This document shows positions 41,239 through 52,317 of a stretch of DNA of 64,000 nucleotides, piece by piece. A model generated the notes under the pieces. It did no database searches. It was not told the DNA's origin and saw only the letters and a list, made by a program, of their open reading frames with translations. The translations under genes and the position numbers were made by a program. Every line of letters begins with the position of its first letter. Within the stretch, counting starts at the first letter, position 1. Origin of the DNA: Agapetus fuscipes (taxonomy: Eukaryota; Arthropoda; Insecta; Trichoptera; Glossosomatidae); NCBI GenBank assembly GCA_951799405.1, contig OX637346.1:10439215-10503214 (forward strand), given 5' to 3'.

Positions 41239-44200
41239 TTAGATGCCTGTCATGTCCTTCAAGAAAGCTCTTGTTCCAGCAGGATTATCGGCAGGTACCT
41301 GCAAACATACCAGTTTATTTTTTTAATTACATAAAATTTATTTAAAAAATGATCGGATAGAACAAAAAAGAGGTTTTGCTAAACGTGTTGTAGAGAACAA
41401 CAGGTTTCTTAACCTTACGTCAAAGTCGTATTCAACGTCATCAGTAAAAATAAACAAGTTTACTGATGACGTCAGATACGACGTCAACGAAATGTGGAGT
41501 TACAAGGATCGTATTCTTTGTTCGTTAATCCTTTATTATATTACTCCAGGCCGTCGTCATTCGCCTTGAGTTTCGATTTTCATAATTAATGCCATCACAG
41601 CAGATGAAATACATTCGCGATGTATGGAAAATCAAATTTTGTATATATGCTGCAAAACAGTACTATTCGCGTATGTGTTGGAATCTCATACTAAAATACA
41701 CTTATAAACCTCAATGAACAATCTCAAATGAACATAAGCCCTGCAACTCTTGCCAACCTTCCCTGAAACACAGCTGAAATCTGCAAAGTGAACCAATTTT
41801 TAAAGTATGGGTTGTCAGCCTCATACTAACATATAAGTCAAGGAAATTATTTTGTGTATTTATTTACATAATCTGAGTTGCAAAGATACATACCATTTGA
41901 GATTCATATTAAATGCATTCCCACAAGCAGACAGGTTCGCGCTTACAAATGCTCCATGTGGACTTACAACATAAAAACCTAATCTCAAATGAACATAAGC
42001 CCTGCAACTCTTGCCGACTTTTCCTCAAAAAGAGATGAAATTTGCATGGTGAACCATTTCTTACAGTATGGGTGGACAGCCACATACTAACCTATAAGTC
42101 AAGGAAATTATTTTTTTAGTTCTATAATCTAAGTTGCAAAGATACATACCATTTGAGATTCATATTAAATGCATTCCCACAAAAAGACATTTGTAAGTCC
42201 GCGCTTACACATAATGCATGATGACTTACAACATAAAAACCCAATCTCAAATGAACATAAGCCCTGCAACTCTTGCCAACCTTCCCTGAAACACAGCTGA
42301 AATCTGCAAAGTGAACCATTTTTTAAAGTATGGGTGGTCGATTTTCTTTTACTAAGATTGCATGTTTTTATTTTACATGTTTTCCGAATTTTAACGCGAG
42401 GAAACTATGCGCAATATACACATTCTCCGAATGTTAAGGGGTTGGGCTGCGTAGCAGCCAGGGGCAACGCCCCTAGTTCTTTTTAAAATGTCTAACGACA
42501 ATTTTCTGTAATTGAATTTATAGACTCACTTTTATCTTCCCATCTAAGCATGTCATAATTTCAAACTGAAATATTTTTGAATTAAGCAAATATGGAAAAA
42601 AAATGTTTTCTTACACTGTGTCCTGCAACATTGATCCAGAAGAGAGAGAATTTTCCCGCCGATCTTGTGTAACCTTCAAGGGTGTTGTCCACCCACACAG
42701 GCAGCCTCCTTGCTGCTTTGTACTGATCAGCCAGAGGCCACTTCAGCTTCGTGATCCATGTTTTTTGACCTGGAAACCAAGCATTGATTCTGATTGAACA
42801 TGCTTTTATGATTAATTCAGGTTTTTCATGAAAGCCAAAAAAACTCGTGATCAATCGGAAGTTTCTTGGAAAGCCTCTAAAATGCCAATTTAATTGTGTT
42901 CATTATATGTATTTCAATCAATTTATTTTCTAATGCTGTTTTAACTTTTGAGTACACATCTAGATAAATATGTTCTGTATAAGAGTATTTAAAAAAAGAT
43001 TGACGTAGATAGGGAAAAATGGTAAAAAAATGTTATGCAAATCATAGGATAGAGAAAAAATAACATTCAAGCTTATTAAAAAATTGAATTTTGGTTCGGT
43101 AACAAAAAACCTCTTTTAATTAAAAATAGACGATAAACATGAATAACATTTTTGTTTTGCAAATATGTAACAATCTTTAGAAAAAATTGGTGGGGTGAGG
43201 TTACTTTTGAAATAATAAATCAACTACAGTGAATATTAACAAGGTTTCGGATTGTTCATTCGAAGTCCAAAAATTCTATAAACCTTACCTGGAGTGTCAA
43301 CAATGACATCCAAATTTCCATTGTACACTTGAACCTTGATATTAGTGCTGTTGAGTAGACTTTCAACTGAAACAAAAAAAAACTTAAATCATTTAATATC
43401 AAAAAGAAGGTAAACACATAATATCTATATCTGCAGCTCTGACATCATCGATCTACGAGTAGGTGCAGAATTCCCTCCATTTCTTCTTATCCTTGAGTGT
43501 AACACTCTCAGGTCATTCAGTATCTAAAACCTTTTTCATGATTTTGCCAAATACGAGTACTTTCAACTTTATTTGGCGAAAAAACTTTAAAAAACCGCCG
43601 GTTTGCAGTCAATTTTTAATCGTCGCCTGAAGTGTGCGACTTATGCATTGCATTTTATGCATTTTAATCTAACTAAGGCAGTTTGCCAAAAAAAATGATA
43701 ACAAGTTTACAATGTGGGAAATTTGGACTTCTTTCCTGTTGTGGCTTTGGTTTATTCCAAGACAGATTATAAACAAAAAAAAAATGAAAACCTACCCTTT
43801 TTTGGGGCAATTTGACTTTACTGCTTTAGTGTCGAATTGATTTCATTTCTTCTTATCATTGAGTTGCGTGTAACACTTTCATTTCATTTAGTATTCAAAA
43901 TCTTTTTCATGTATTTCCTTCATTTGTATTCACTCTGAATAACCCATTCTTTCACTATTTCATTTATTACCGGTTCTTGTAAGCTGTTACCGGTATCTGT
44001 GTTTCCATCCCAATTTAACCTTGCCCTTTTCAAATCCAATATCAATCGCCATTTCCTCTCAGTGTCTCAAAACAAAGCAACGCCACACACACCACAGCAC
44101 TGCGCAGCTAACGGCCCTGCAACCGGACATGGACAACTGCCACATCACCAACACCTCTGCGGCACTATAACAAGTGTCATAGACCCTTTGAGTCTCTCGA

Positions 44201-47200
44201 ATCTAGGGAGTCTCCCGCATAGGCTTTCTTAAAAAAAAATCATCAAGTTATACTTTTCTTGAATCATCTTTTCCCTCATTTTCCTCTCACATCTCCTTTT
44301 TTTCGTGTAATCTTTTTCATTTCATCATCCATTTTTCCTTCATGTCCAAACCATCTCACTACATTAATTTACATTTAGGCAGTTTTTGGTTGTATTCTCT
44401 TTGGAGTACTGTTAACATGAATTTGTACACAATAGATACAGTTTAACAGAATCACTGAACTGTTTTTCACTCACCCACGCTGGTAACCGGCTTCATAAAG
44501 TCCACATAGAGAGTGTTGAAGACGCTGTTTGACTGGCTGCCCCACTTCACACTTGCTGGGATCCCCAAGGCCTCCTTCACGGGCCCATTCATCAGCGCGT
44601 CCAAGTTCCATGCTTCTCTGCTGTAATATTTGCTGTGAGTCAACTTGTCGACGAGCTGTTCTGAAAATTTACAAAGCAATACGATGACAGCTTATTCAAA
44701 CTTTTTTCATAAGTGGTGTTCTTTTTTTACATCAGTTATTTGTGGACGCCCTTTTGTTTTTTTAAATATATTTAATAGTTCACCAACCAATTTTGCCTGG
44801 ACAGAAACTGGTATTAATATCATTAATTAATCATTCATTATTGTTTATTTTAATGAATTATAATTAATAATTATCCAATAACATCTGTTGAACCAGGGTC
44901 AACGTTATTATCAAATGACCCAGGCGGGGATCGAACCAACGTTGTTCTCTTCCAAACACACTAGAAAGATCAGCCCACTTGGCCCCTTCAGCCATAATAC
45001 TTTTTATATGGCCCCCTCAGTCATAATCTCTGTGTAAATTCAAATTAATATAAAACCTTCTCTGAAAAAGGGGTGATATTGGAAAAGTGATTTTTTACAG
45101 CATGGCTGGTAAGCCTTATACCAATAATTATAAAAAACACAGAGTTTTATTTTCACAAATTGAGTATTTATTTCAACCTCAAGTACTTTCGACTTATTCA
45201 CGTCATTATCAAGAGGATAATGACGTGAATAAGTCGAAAGTACTTGAGGTTGAAATAAATACTCAATTTGTGAAAATAAAACTCTGTGTTTTTTATAATT
45301 TTTTATAATTATTTATAAAAATGAATTTTCACTGTGTGAATACACAAATTTTAAAAAGCCTTATACCAACCTATGGGGTGAGGGATGTAAGATCAGTTAC
45401 TTCTGTACTAAAACTACTCACATAAAAATACTTCACATAAAAAATGTAGTGATTACCTTGAGGAGTTCTGTTTGTAATGAAGGAATTCCTCTTCTTCTTT
45501 GTCAAGAAGTTGTAAAAATCGACTCCTTCTGTTTTGTCGATGACGACATTCTCCGTCCTAGCCCACTCCACGGTAGCCTGGTAGTAATCTCCCCTGTCGA
45601 AGACTGTCTTTGTGTAGTTGGCTTGCTTGTTGATGGCCTCTTCTCCTTGCGCGTCCACCAGGCTCACTTGGTACAAGAGGGGACCCCAGGACAAGACAGA
45701 GTCGATGGGAGAAATCCAGGAGTTTCCCATGGCGACTCCAGAAATGTTGGATTGGATTTTTCCTGCTTGAACTTCCTATAAATATTTAATTAAATGTTTC
45801 AGTAATCTCATTTTGCATCACATTTTATCTGTGGAGAAATATTTGTTTTCTCCATTGATTGATTCATTTGATCCATTGAACATTGATCTCCACTGATCAG
45901 TTCATTTTTTTTTAAATTTTTGTAATTTTAACTAGATACCAATTGGTGTAAGAGATAATAATATAATACATGCAGTAACATCCAAATCCAAAACCCGTGT
46001 ACATAAACGATAGGGCACATGTACATAGGTTTGTTGTTACATAATATTTTGGAAATGCATCTGCATTAATAATAATTGCACAGGTGTCGTTTTCTCGTTA
46101 GGCAGGATCGATACTTGGAATATTTAACCAATTTATCGGAATGTTGTACAAAGTCAACCGTTATGATGAAACCTATTAGACAATAATGATACCCTAAGTT
46201 GCATGCATATGTTACACATGAGATTAATAAATCATGCATCCCTATTAGCAGACACGCATTAGTTCATGCTTACAAATTCCACATGTGCTACAACATAAAA
46301 ACCTAATCTAAAATCTGCAACTCTTGCCGACTTTCCCTTAAACAGGGAAGAAAATTAGCAAAGTGAACCTTTTTTATAGTATGGATGGTCAGCCTCATAT
46401 CAACCTAATAGTCATGAAACCGAATGAAATGGAATCTATAATCTATAATCTAAGCTGCAAGGATATGTAGGCATTTAAGGCTCATATGAAATGCATGCCT
46501 ACAGACAGGCACATGTAGGTTCGCGCCTACACATTCTGCATGTGTGCATACAAATAAAGAAAACCTCACATGGACATAAACCTTGCAACTCCTACCGCCG
46601 TTCCCTGAACCGGGGTGGCATTGGCAAAAGTGAACCGATTTTTACAGTACGGGTGGTCAGCCTCGTACCAACCTATCAGTCAAGGAGCACAAAAAATTAT
46701 AAATGATTTACAGAAATTCATAATGAGACACATTACAAATTAAAATTAAAATAAAGTAAAATTAAAATTTAACTAAATATTACTATCCTGTGCTCCTATC
46801 CACTGCTATGCCGATGACAGTACAATTCATGACGGTTTCTCTTTTACAAAGCCCCCAAATAGTTCAACGATATCTATTGCTCGTGAATCATTAGCTTCAA
46901 AGATCAATACAGATCTCAGGGCTGTCAGCCGTTGGGGCACTGACAACCTTGTAGAGTTCAACATCAAAAAGACTCAAGCATGTCTGATATCCTTAAAGAG
47001 GATTCCAAACAACTATCTCCCAACTTTCGACAATGTCTCCCTCTCTAACCATGAACACTTAAATCTTCTTGGTGTTTCTCTGTCATCAGAGTTAAAATAC
47101 CATGATGCTATTGAGTCTCGCACAACTTCCGCTTTCCGGCGACTCGGCATATTATACAGAGCCCGTAGGTTTTTTACTTCAGCCCAATTATTGACTCTGT

Positions 47201-50200
47201 ATAAATCCCAAATCCGCCCCATTATCGAATATGGCAGCCATCTCTGGTGTGGTATGTCCAAGAAGTTGAGTGACTAACTTGATTCTGTGCAAAGGAGGGC
47301 ACTGAGGTTGATCAGTGATCCTTCTCTGACATCCGATCTGCAGCCGCTCCAGCACAGAAGAAAGGTTGGAATGCTCAGTCTTTTTTATCGATATTACCAC
47401 GGAGCTTGTTCTAATGAGCTCCATTCATTAATCCCTCCCCCTCTCACTTCAGAAAGGGAAACTCGTAGTACGACTCTCATTCATCCCTTTGCAGTCGATA
47501 TCAAAACTATGAGAACTTGGCGTTTTCATGACTCATTCCTTTGCCAAACTGCCCGTTTATGGAATGGTCTACCAGTATCTGTGTTCCCTTCCCAATTTAA
47601 TCCGGTTTTATTCAAAACCAACATCAATCACCACTTCCTTGCAGCGCCTCACGATAGAACCAAGAACTCAAGCAACACCTCTGCGGCACCCTTCCAGGGT
47701 GACATAGACCCCCAAGACTCTCAAGAATTGGGGAGCCTCCCGCACAGGATTCCTTAAAAAAAAAAAAAAAAAAAAAAACACTTAGAATTAATGCCCTAGC
47801 CGCCATTGTTGCAAATTAACCGCCATTCCTTTCGGTCCTTACATACTTCTTTCATTTCATTCAGAGTCATAATCTTTTTCATGCACTCTCTCCTTTTGTT
47901 ATGACTCTGAATATCCCATTCATTCGCTATTTCGGAAATTTGATCCATTCATACTTTCCTCGGTCTTCCCCTACCACGGCTTCCATTCATAGTTGCAGCG
48001 TACACTCTCTTCGTCAGTCTTTCGTCATTCATTCTTTCCATATGTCCAAACCATTTTAACAAACCCCTTTTGATTTTTACTTTTATACTTTCCCTTGCAC
48101 CACATTCTTCTCTCACTGACTCATTCCTCACCCTATCTTTCCGTTTTTTTCCAATCATACTTCTTAGAAAGTCCATTTCGACCGTATGGACTTTACTAAT
48201 TTCACTCTCATTCATCGTCCAAGCTTCACTTCCGTACATCAAAGTGGGCACTAGTATACCACCGTGTACCGCCAATCGAACATTTTTCGATAAGTTTTGG
48301 TTTTTGGCTATACCAGCGGTGGCACCCAGTACACACCTTTCCTTCATTATTCTTCTTTCAAATTCACCTGTCATTATGGAATTAAATAAAATAAAAATGT
48401 ATTATTACGATCATATTATACTGTTCTTCAAAATTATTACAGAATTCCATTATCTTATCTGATTTGTCCATGCTCAGCGATTTATTATTCTTAAGTACTC
48501 ATAGTTCAATTTGGACGACTGATATAGAACATAAATTCTTTTTGATTCTTATCTCACTTTTGTTTTCCACTGATTTCAAGAATTATCACGTTTAAGTGGA
48601 TAATATGTAAGATGGTGAGATTGGAAAAACCGTTTCGCGTTTCAGGTCAAATATTTTTACAAACCTCCCATAGCAACTTGGCGAAATCAACAGCCATCTT
48701 CCCGCCATAGGATTGTCCGTACACATAGAAAGGTGTTGTCTTGAATTGCGGCAACTCTTCGTAGAAAGCCTTCATCAATGTAACCAAATCGCGCGCTGAA
48801 ATAAAATATAATGTTTTCAATATAATACTTTTGAAAACCTTTGAATATGCATCTTAAAATTCATTAACTCTCCGAGTGATATATTGTGTGTTTATTATTT
48901 TTGGTTTGACTATATATTCTTTGTCTCTTTCTTCTATGATATATTTCAATCCGAGGATTGGTTTGTAGTATTCAATACCTTAAATTAGCATTATTACTTA
49001 AATTAGCATTATTTTGCTACAATAAAAAAAAAAAAAAGGTTAAACTGAGTATAAGTGGCATTTTAAGCTGACATGGGTGAAGGCAATTTTTTGGGCTCTT
49101 CATAGAAGGAATAGCACATTTCAAGATTGATTCACTTTGTTAGTACAAAGGATGCTACTTGGGCATGGAATGTGATAGTTTCTTGTATATTTGTTCACGT
49201 AATCAAATAAAAATTGTTGTTTAAAATATATGTATATGTAATATGTAATTTGTTCAAATAAAAAAATAAAAAAAAATAAAAAATATCCCTTTGCGCTTGG
49301 AGATCGATGGCGCTTTGTCGTTTGGTCGGTTGGTCAAGAGTCTTAGTAATAAGACAATCGACGAGAGAAGAATGCGATTTTTTTTTAAATAAGTTCTTAC
49401 CAATTTGCTTATTATCAGTTGTCAATGCAGACGACCTATCCACATAACTGTAGCCAGTACCCACGGGATTGTCAACAAGCAGAAGATTGAAGTCTTTCAC
49501 CTGAAAACACACCAACAATTCACTGGACTGATCATGACTTTGAAATAAAATCGAGGAAGAGATTACATAACAATAGTGCTACGAATGTGTTATTGTGTGT
49601 TTTTACTTGTGTGACTATGCATGTGTCTCTAGATATAGGTTCTTAAATAATTTTACTTGTATTTTTCGATGGTGTGAGTATTCGCTCGGATATCCTAAAT
49701 ATAATATTCGGAATCAAAATTCCGCATGTTCCAGTTCCCAATGTTTCAAGAAAAATCTTAACGTCACGCTTTATCACGCAAAAGGGACAAAGCTGTTTGT
49801 TGCGTTAGACTTGTATTGGAGCTGGCGAGCAATACAGTACAATAGCGAAATACTCTGTGAACGGAATTTTCTAACAAACTGTATAAAATAAATCAACCGA
49901 ATTTTTTTATTAAATTGAACTCAATATTATCTTAATATAGATCAAGTTAAACTAAACAGAAAGTCTTACCCATGTGGAATTCCTAGGTTTTAGGTCCAGA
50001 TCAAGAGGTCCAAGAATCTCGAAATTTCCATAGCCGCACGAAGAACCGCCGGGTCCTCCTTGGAGCCACATGATCAAGGGGCGATCAGCTGAGTTGGGAA
50101 CGTTAGCGGTAGTGTGGTACAGCCACCAAAACATATGGGCACTGTCGCGAACCGTGACGTAGCCATAATCCTGTTCACCAGGGCCAAAACCCTCGCGTCC

Positions 50201-50645
50201 TAGTTAGAAAAAAAATGTAAATAAAATTGATTTGGTGAAGTACAATATAAAGGTTCAAAGTGGCATGGGTGTCTAGATTCAAATGTAGAAAATTTGTGTG
50301 AAAAACGTAAGGATTTTTGTAAGGGCAGATATTCAGATACGTTGTATCTTTTTAAAAACTTACTCGTCTCCTCTATAAATCATATATGCTTTCGTCAAGT
50401 TGCATACGAGCCTTAATAAAAGTACAGATGATCACAAAAAGGGGCATCATCTGTAAATCTATGTGTTTTTGATGCATTTTACCTTATGAGATTGAAAACA
50501 AAATCTCCAAGAGAATATTTAACAGAAGTAAAAGTAAAGATGATTGGTTCTTTCATATGAAAATCTACAAGTATAATTAAATTAAATTCTTACCTTTAAC
50601 AGCGGCTGCTAAAAGCAGCGAGCAAAATATCACAGTCCACTTCAT
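41239..50645 (-). CDS. Secreted serine carboxypeptidase, S10 family, retinoid-inducible (SCPEP1)-like; upstream paralog, nine exons
   Basis: Exons in transcript order: 50594-50645, 49970-50199, 49401-49500, 48665-48795, 45457-45775, 44475-44660, 43289-43366, 42615-42769, 41239-41298. Joined they give 1311 nt, 436 residues plus stop, about the usual length of the family. All introns are GT-AG and every phase is consistent. The start ATG opens a hydrophobic signal peptide of about 17 residues, followed by REGFGPGEQDYG, the typical mature N terminus. Exon 2 carries LQGGPGGSS, exon 3 DNPVGTGYSY. The nucleophile is Ser156 in GQSYGGKMA (most homologues have GESYGG), the acid Asp359 in YNGNLDVIVD, and the base His416 in AGHSVPADNP. 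Several N-glycosylation sequons (RNSTW, NIS, NYT) fit a secreted or lysosomal enzyme. By family knowledge it would remove C-terminal residues from peptides; the substrate is unknown. Intron 4 (45776-48664) is swollen by two LINE fragments, and intron 5 holds a perfect hairpin insertion. Confidence 0.93.
41706..42340 (-). repeat. Cluster of three repeat M copies in tandem, intron 8 of the upstream carboxypeptidase
   Basis: 41706-41842 (partial), 41868-42110 and 42122-42340, all in the same orientation and separated by about 12-25 bp containing AGGAAATTATTTT. The partial and third copies share CTTCCCTGAAACACAGCTGA and AATCTGCAAAGTGAACCA, which points to local tandem duplication rather than independent insertion. 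Confidence 0.7.
43440..44365 (-). mobile_element. LINE B-like relic split by a LINE A insertion
   Basis: Segments 43440-43560, 43845-43975 and 44245-44365 carry scraps of the LINE B C-terminal region on the minus strand (for example ATGAAAAAGGTTTTAGATAC). The LINE A tail at 43976-44236 interrupts it. Heavily mutated. Confidence 0.4.
43976..44236 (+). mobile_element. LINE A 3' end, truncated copy
   Basis: Matches the end of the 46789 copy: ACCGGTATCTGTGTTTCCAT, CCAATTTAACCTTGCCC, ACCTCTGCGGCACTAT, GGGAGTCTCCCGCATAGG and an A-run. Inserted into an older LINE B relic in intron 6 of the upstream carboxypeptidase. Confidence 0.7.
44768..45030 (-). mobile_element. tRNA-derived SINE, family 3, in intron 5 of the upstream carboxypeptidase
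   Basis: Same family as 19385-19615: B-box GGTTCGATCCCCGC on the minus strand, GGGTCATTTGA, AT-rich body and a CAGGCAAAATTGG end. This copy has the best preserved B-box of the three. Confidence 0.6.
44995..45380 (-). repeat. Repeat M fragment split by a hairpin element
   Basis: 44995-45124 carries the central part (CTTCTCTGAAAAAGGGGTGA, CAGCATGGCTGGTAAGCC). The 5' end AAGCCTTATACCAACCTATG reappears at 45356-45375 after the inserted hairpin. Confidence 0.55.
45125..45355. mobile_element. Perfect 85-bp hairpin insertion in intron 5 of the upstream carboxypeptidase
   Basis: Arms 45126-45210 and 45216-45300 are exact reverse complements over 85 bp around a 5-nt loop (AAGAG). The whole 231-bp insert is flanked by a 14-bp duplication AAGCCTTATACCAA (45111-45124 and 45356-45369). 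The module GATAATGACGTGAATAAGTC then GAAAGT lies in the arm, and the tail contains TTTTCACTGTGTGAATAC as in the other foldbacks. Confidence 0.8.
46190..46420 (-). repeat. Repeat M copy, diverged
   Basis: TAAGTTGCATGCATATGTTA to CATATCAACCTAATAGTCAT; same orientation and next to the copy at 46436. Confidence 0.65.
46436..46740 (-). repeat. Repeat M copy plus shared flank, intron 4 of the upstream carboxypeptidase
   Basis: Near-identical partner of 36795-37110, including the flank beyond the element. Confidence 0.75.
46789..47779 (+). mobile_element. LINE A: 5'-truncated non-LTR retrotransposon, reverse transcriptase C-terminal half with poly-A tail
   Basis: One frame runs 46789-47757 with a single stop (TAA at 47275-47277). 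It starts at the polymerase motif CYADDS, continues with LLGVSL, FRRLGILYRARR, LYKSQIRPIIEYGSHLW, then LDSVQRRALRLISD and TARLWNGLPVSVF. This is typical of the Jockey/CR1 type of arthropod LINE. The copy is 5'-truncated and ends with a run of about 23 A. It lies in intron 4 of the upstream carboxypeptidase, antisense to it. Confidence 0.85.
47800..48374 (-). mobile_element. LINE B-related fragment in intron 4 of the upstream carboxypeptidase
   Basis: Frame 47949-48374 encodes MKERCVLGATAGI, LVPTLMYGSEAWTM, VEMDFLRSMIGKKRKDRVRN, WFGHMERMNDERL and GRGRPRKV; the C-terminal block continues in other frames to about 47820 (NEMKEVCKDRKEWRLIC). Reaches further 5' than the other copies. Confidence 0.7.
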
Positions 50646-50857
50646 CTTGAGAGTTCTGAAGCAATACAAGATTTTTTTCATGTGCCTACTAACACACTTT
50701 GCTATCGAACAATCAATATTTTTTATGAAAGTAATGAAAAAACACTTATTTCACTGATAAAGGTGTCATTAATTGTTCTATCGCTGTCATCGAAAATCGT
50801 AATTTATTAATTTCTGATAATAAACTGTTATCTTATGGTTTTGATTTTATTTCTGAT

Positions 50858-51090
50858 TGACCAGTCCGTAGTCCAGTGGTAACAATTTGGACCCGTTATT
50901 GGAAGGTTGTGGGTTCGAATTCCGGTGGATCACAAAAGATGTATCATGTACAGTTTCAAATATACTCTTTGCTGGGTTGAAAAATTCATACATATACCGA
51001 ATACCGGTCACCAAAGGCCCATCAAGCCTTGCAGCAACTGTGTCTTGCTTGAGGATTGGTGTTTTGTAGCGACAACCAAGCTCGTGAAAA
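50858..51090 (+). mobile_element. SINE family 1, tRNA head and body, joined to a family 2 SINE
   Basis: Starts ACCAGTCCGTAGTCCAGTGG, with B-box GTGGGTTCGAATTCC and body through AGCGACAACCAAGCTCG. The usual tail is missing; a family 2 SINE starts immediately afterwards at about 51092. Confidence 0.7.
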
Positions 51091-51091
51091 G

Positions 51092-51415
51092 TTCGTTTGA
51101 TAGCCCAATTGATTGGATGCTTGCATTACATGCCAAGAGTAAGGGTTCGATCCCCACCGAAGGTGACAGAAATGATTTCCCATTTCGGTGTCTATTTCAA
51201 ACCCAAAATAAGTTTTGGCAAGGTGTACTCAGCCTTCAAAAGAAATAAGAACCAACTCCCCCGAGAGCTGGAAATCCCCCACTTGAACTAAAAGTGGTTG
51301 GTGTGAGGCCGACCCCATTACCCGTAAAAATAAATAGTTCCTGAATCGCCACATGTGATACCTTTGGGGATACCGCAGACAAGAAGTTACATTATATGTG
51401 TAGCTTAGTTGCGTT
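51092..51415 (+). mobile_element. SINE family 2, full length
   Basis: Head: TAGCCCAATTGATTGGATGC and B-box GGGTTCGATCCCCACC. Body with TTTCCCATTTCGGTGTCTAT, GAGAGCTGGAAATCCCC and GGCCGACCCCATTACC; end GTGTAGCTTAGTTGCG. Abuts a truncated family 1 SINE. Confidence 0.7.
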
Positions 51416-51603
51416 TGCATTTCAGAGGCTGAAATTATTATCGCTAACTTATCAAATACATTATGCCTGAATATTGAGGCCAAACTGATCGATCTAATGG
51501 AAAAAAATCTTTTAATTACCATTTTAGGTACCCTTGAAATGAAAACAAATAAAATTTGATGATTTTCATTGAACAACTAATAAATCAAAAACTTTGTGCT
51601 TTT

Positions 51604-51812
51604 GATGATGATGAGTTGATGGTTTCTTTATAGCACCGTTTCGTAATGTAGTCACTCCAAGGGAGCTTGTGCAAATGATGCCAGAAATTTGGTTGTCTTC
51701 AGTGCTTTCCGGAAATTTCCATGGTTCTCTAGCTCTCTCACATGATGTGCCAGGTAGTTCCAGGCCAGAAGACCAGCAACTGCAAATGCACGCTCTCCAA
51801 ACATTGTGTTAA
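51604..51812 (-). mobile_element. LINE D 3' end
   Basis: The minus strand encodes MFGERAFAVAGLLAWN and a following REL...LKTTKF block, the usual C-terminal pattern of CR1/L2-type RTs. Ends in a short (ATC)n on the minus strand. Confidence 0.6.
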
Positions 51813-52317
51813 CTCTTCTTATCGGTTCTTCAATCTTTCATTTGGCTCCAGTTTTAGCCGAGCGCAGTGCTAGGCTTTTTTGCCAAGGGGGACTGGTTTG
51901 ATTCAATCAGCAAGATATTTGGGATCAGAGAATAGCGCAAGACTAAGAAAGGTAACACCATGCAGTAATTTCATTACGACATATCTTGTTTGTTTTGTCC
52001 TTAATGTTTGAAAATTCTACTTAGAACATTTTTTCAAGCGTAATTATAACGTGAAACGTTAAAACTCAATTGATTTCATTCCGTCCGTTAATGACGTCGC
52101 GCTAAGCCTCGCGCTCACAGTCCGGCGCTTCCCGAGACGGATGTTTGAAGTTCATTAGTCAGGCTCTGTCCGCGCAGCGACATCTGCTCTGTTTACCCGC
52201 CCCTGTACCAGAAACAAGCATAAATTACATCGCCGACGCTGCGACGCCTTCTTCACGCCTGACGCTCGCTCTGACGACAGCAGTAGACTAAGCTCGGACT
52301 AAAAAATCTGGTAAATC
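51813..52317. other. Intergenic DNA with a GC/CpG-rich patch
   Basis: 52080-52310 contains many CpGs (GACGTCGCGCTAAGCCTCGC, CGACGCTGCGACGCCTTC), unlike the surrounding DNA. No frame recognised. It could be promoter-like or part of an unknown repeat. Confidence 0.35.

Noticed and set aside
51092..51165. Authentic tRNA gene
   Set aside because: A and B boxes are present, but the acceptor and anticodon stems do not pair cleanly and the sequence continues into a SINE body found at several loci.
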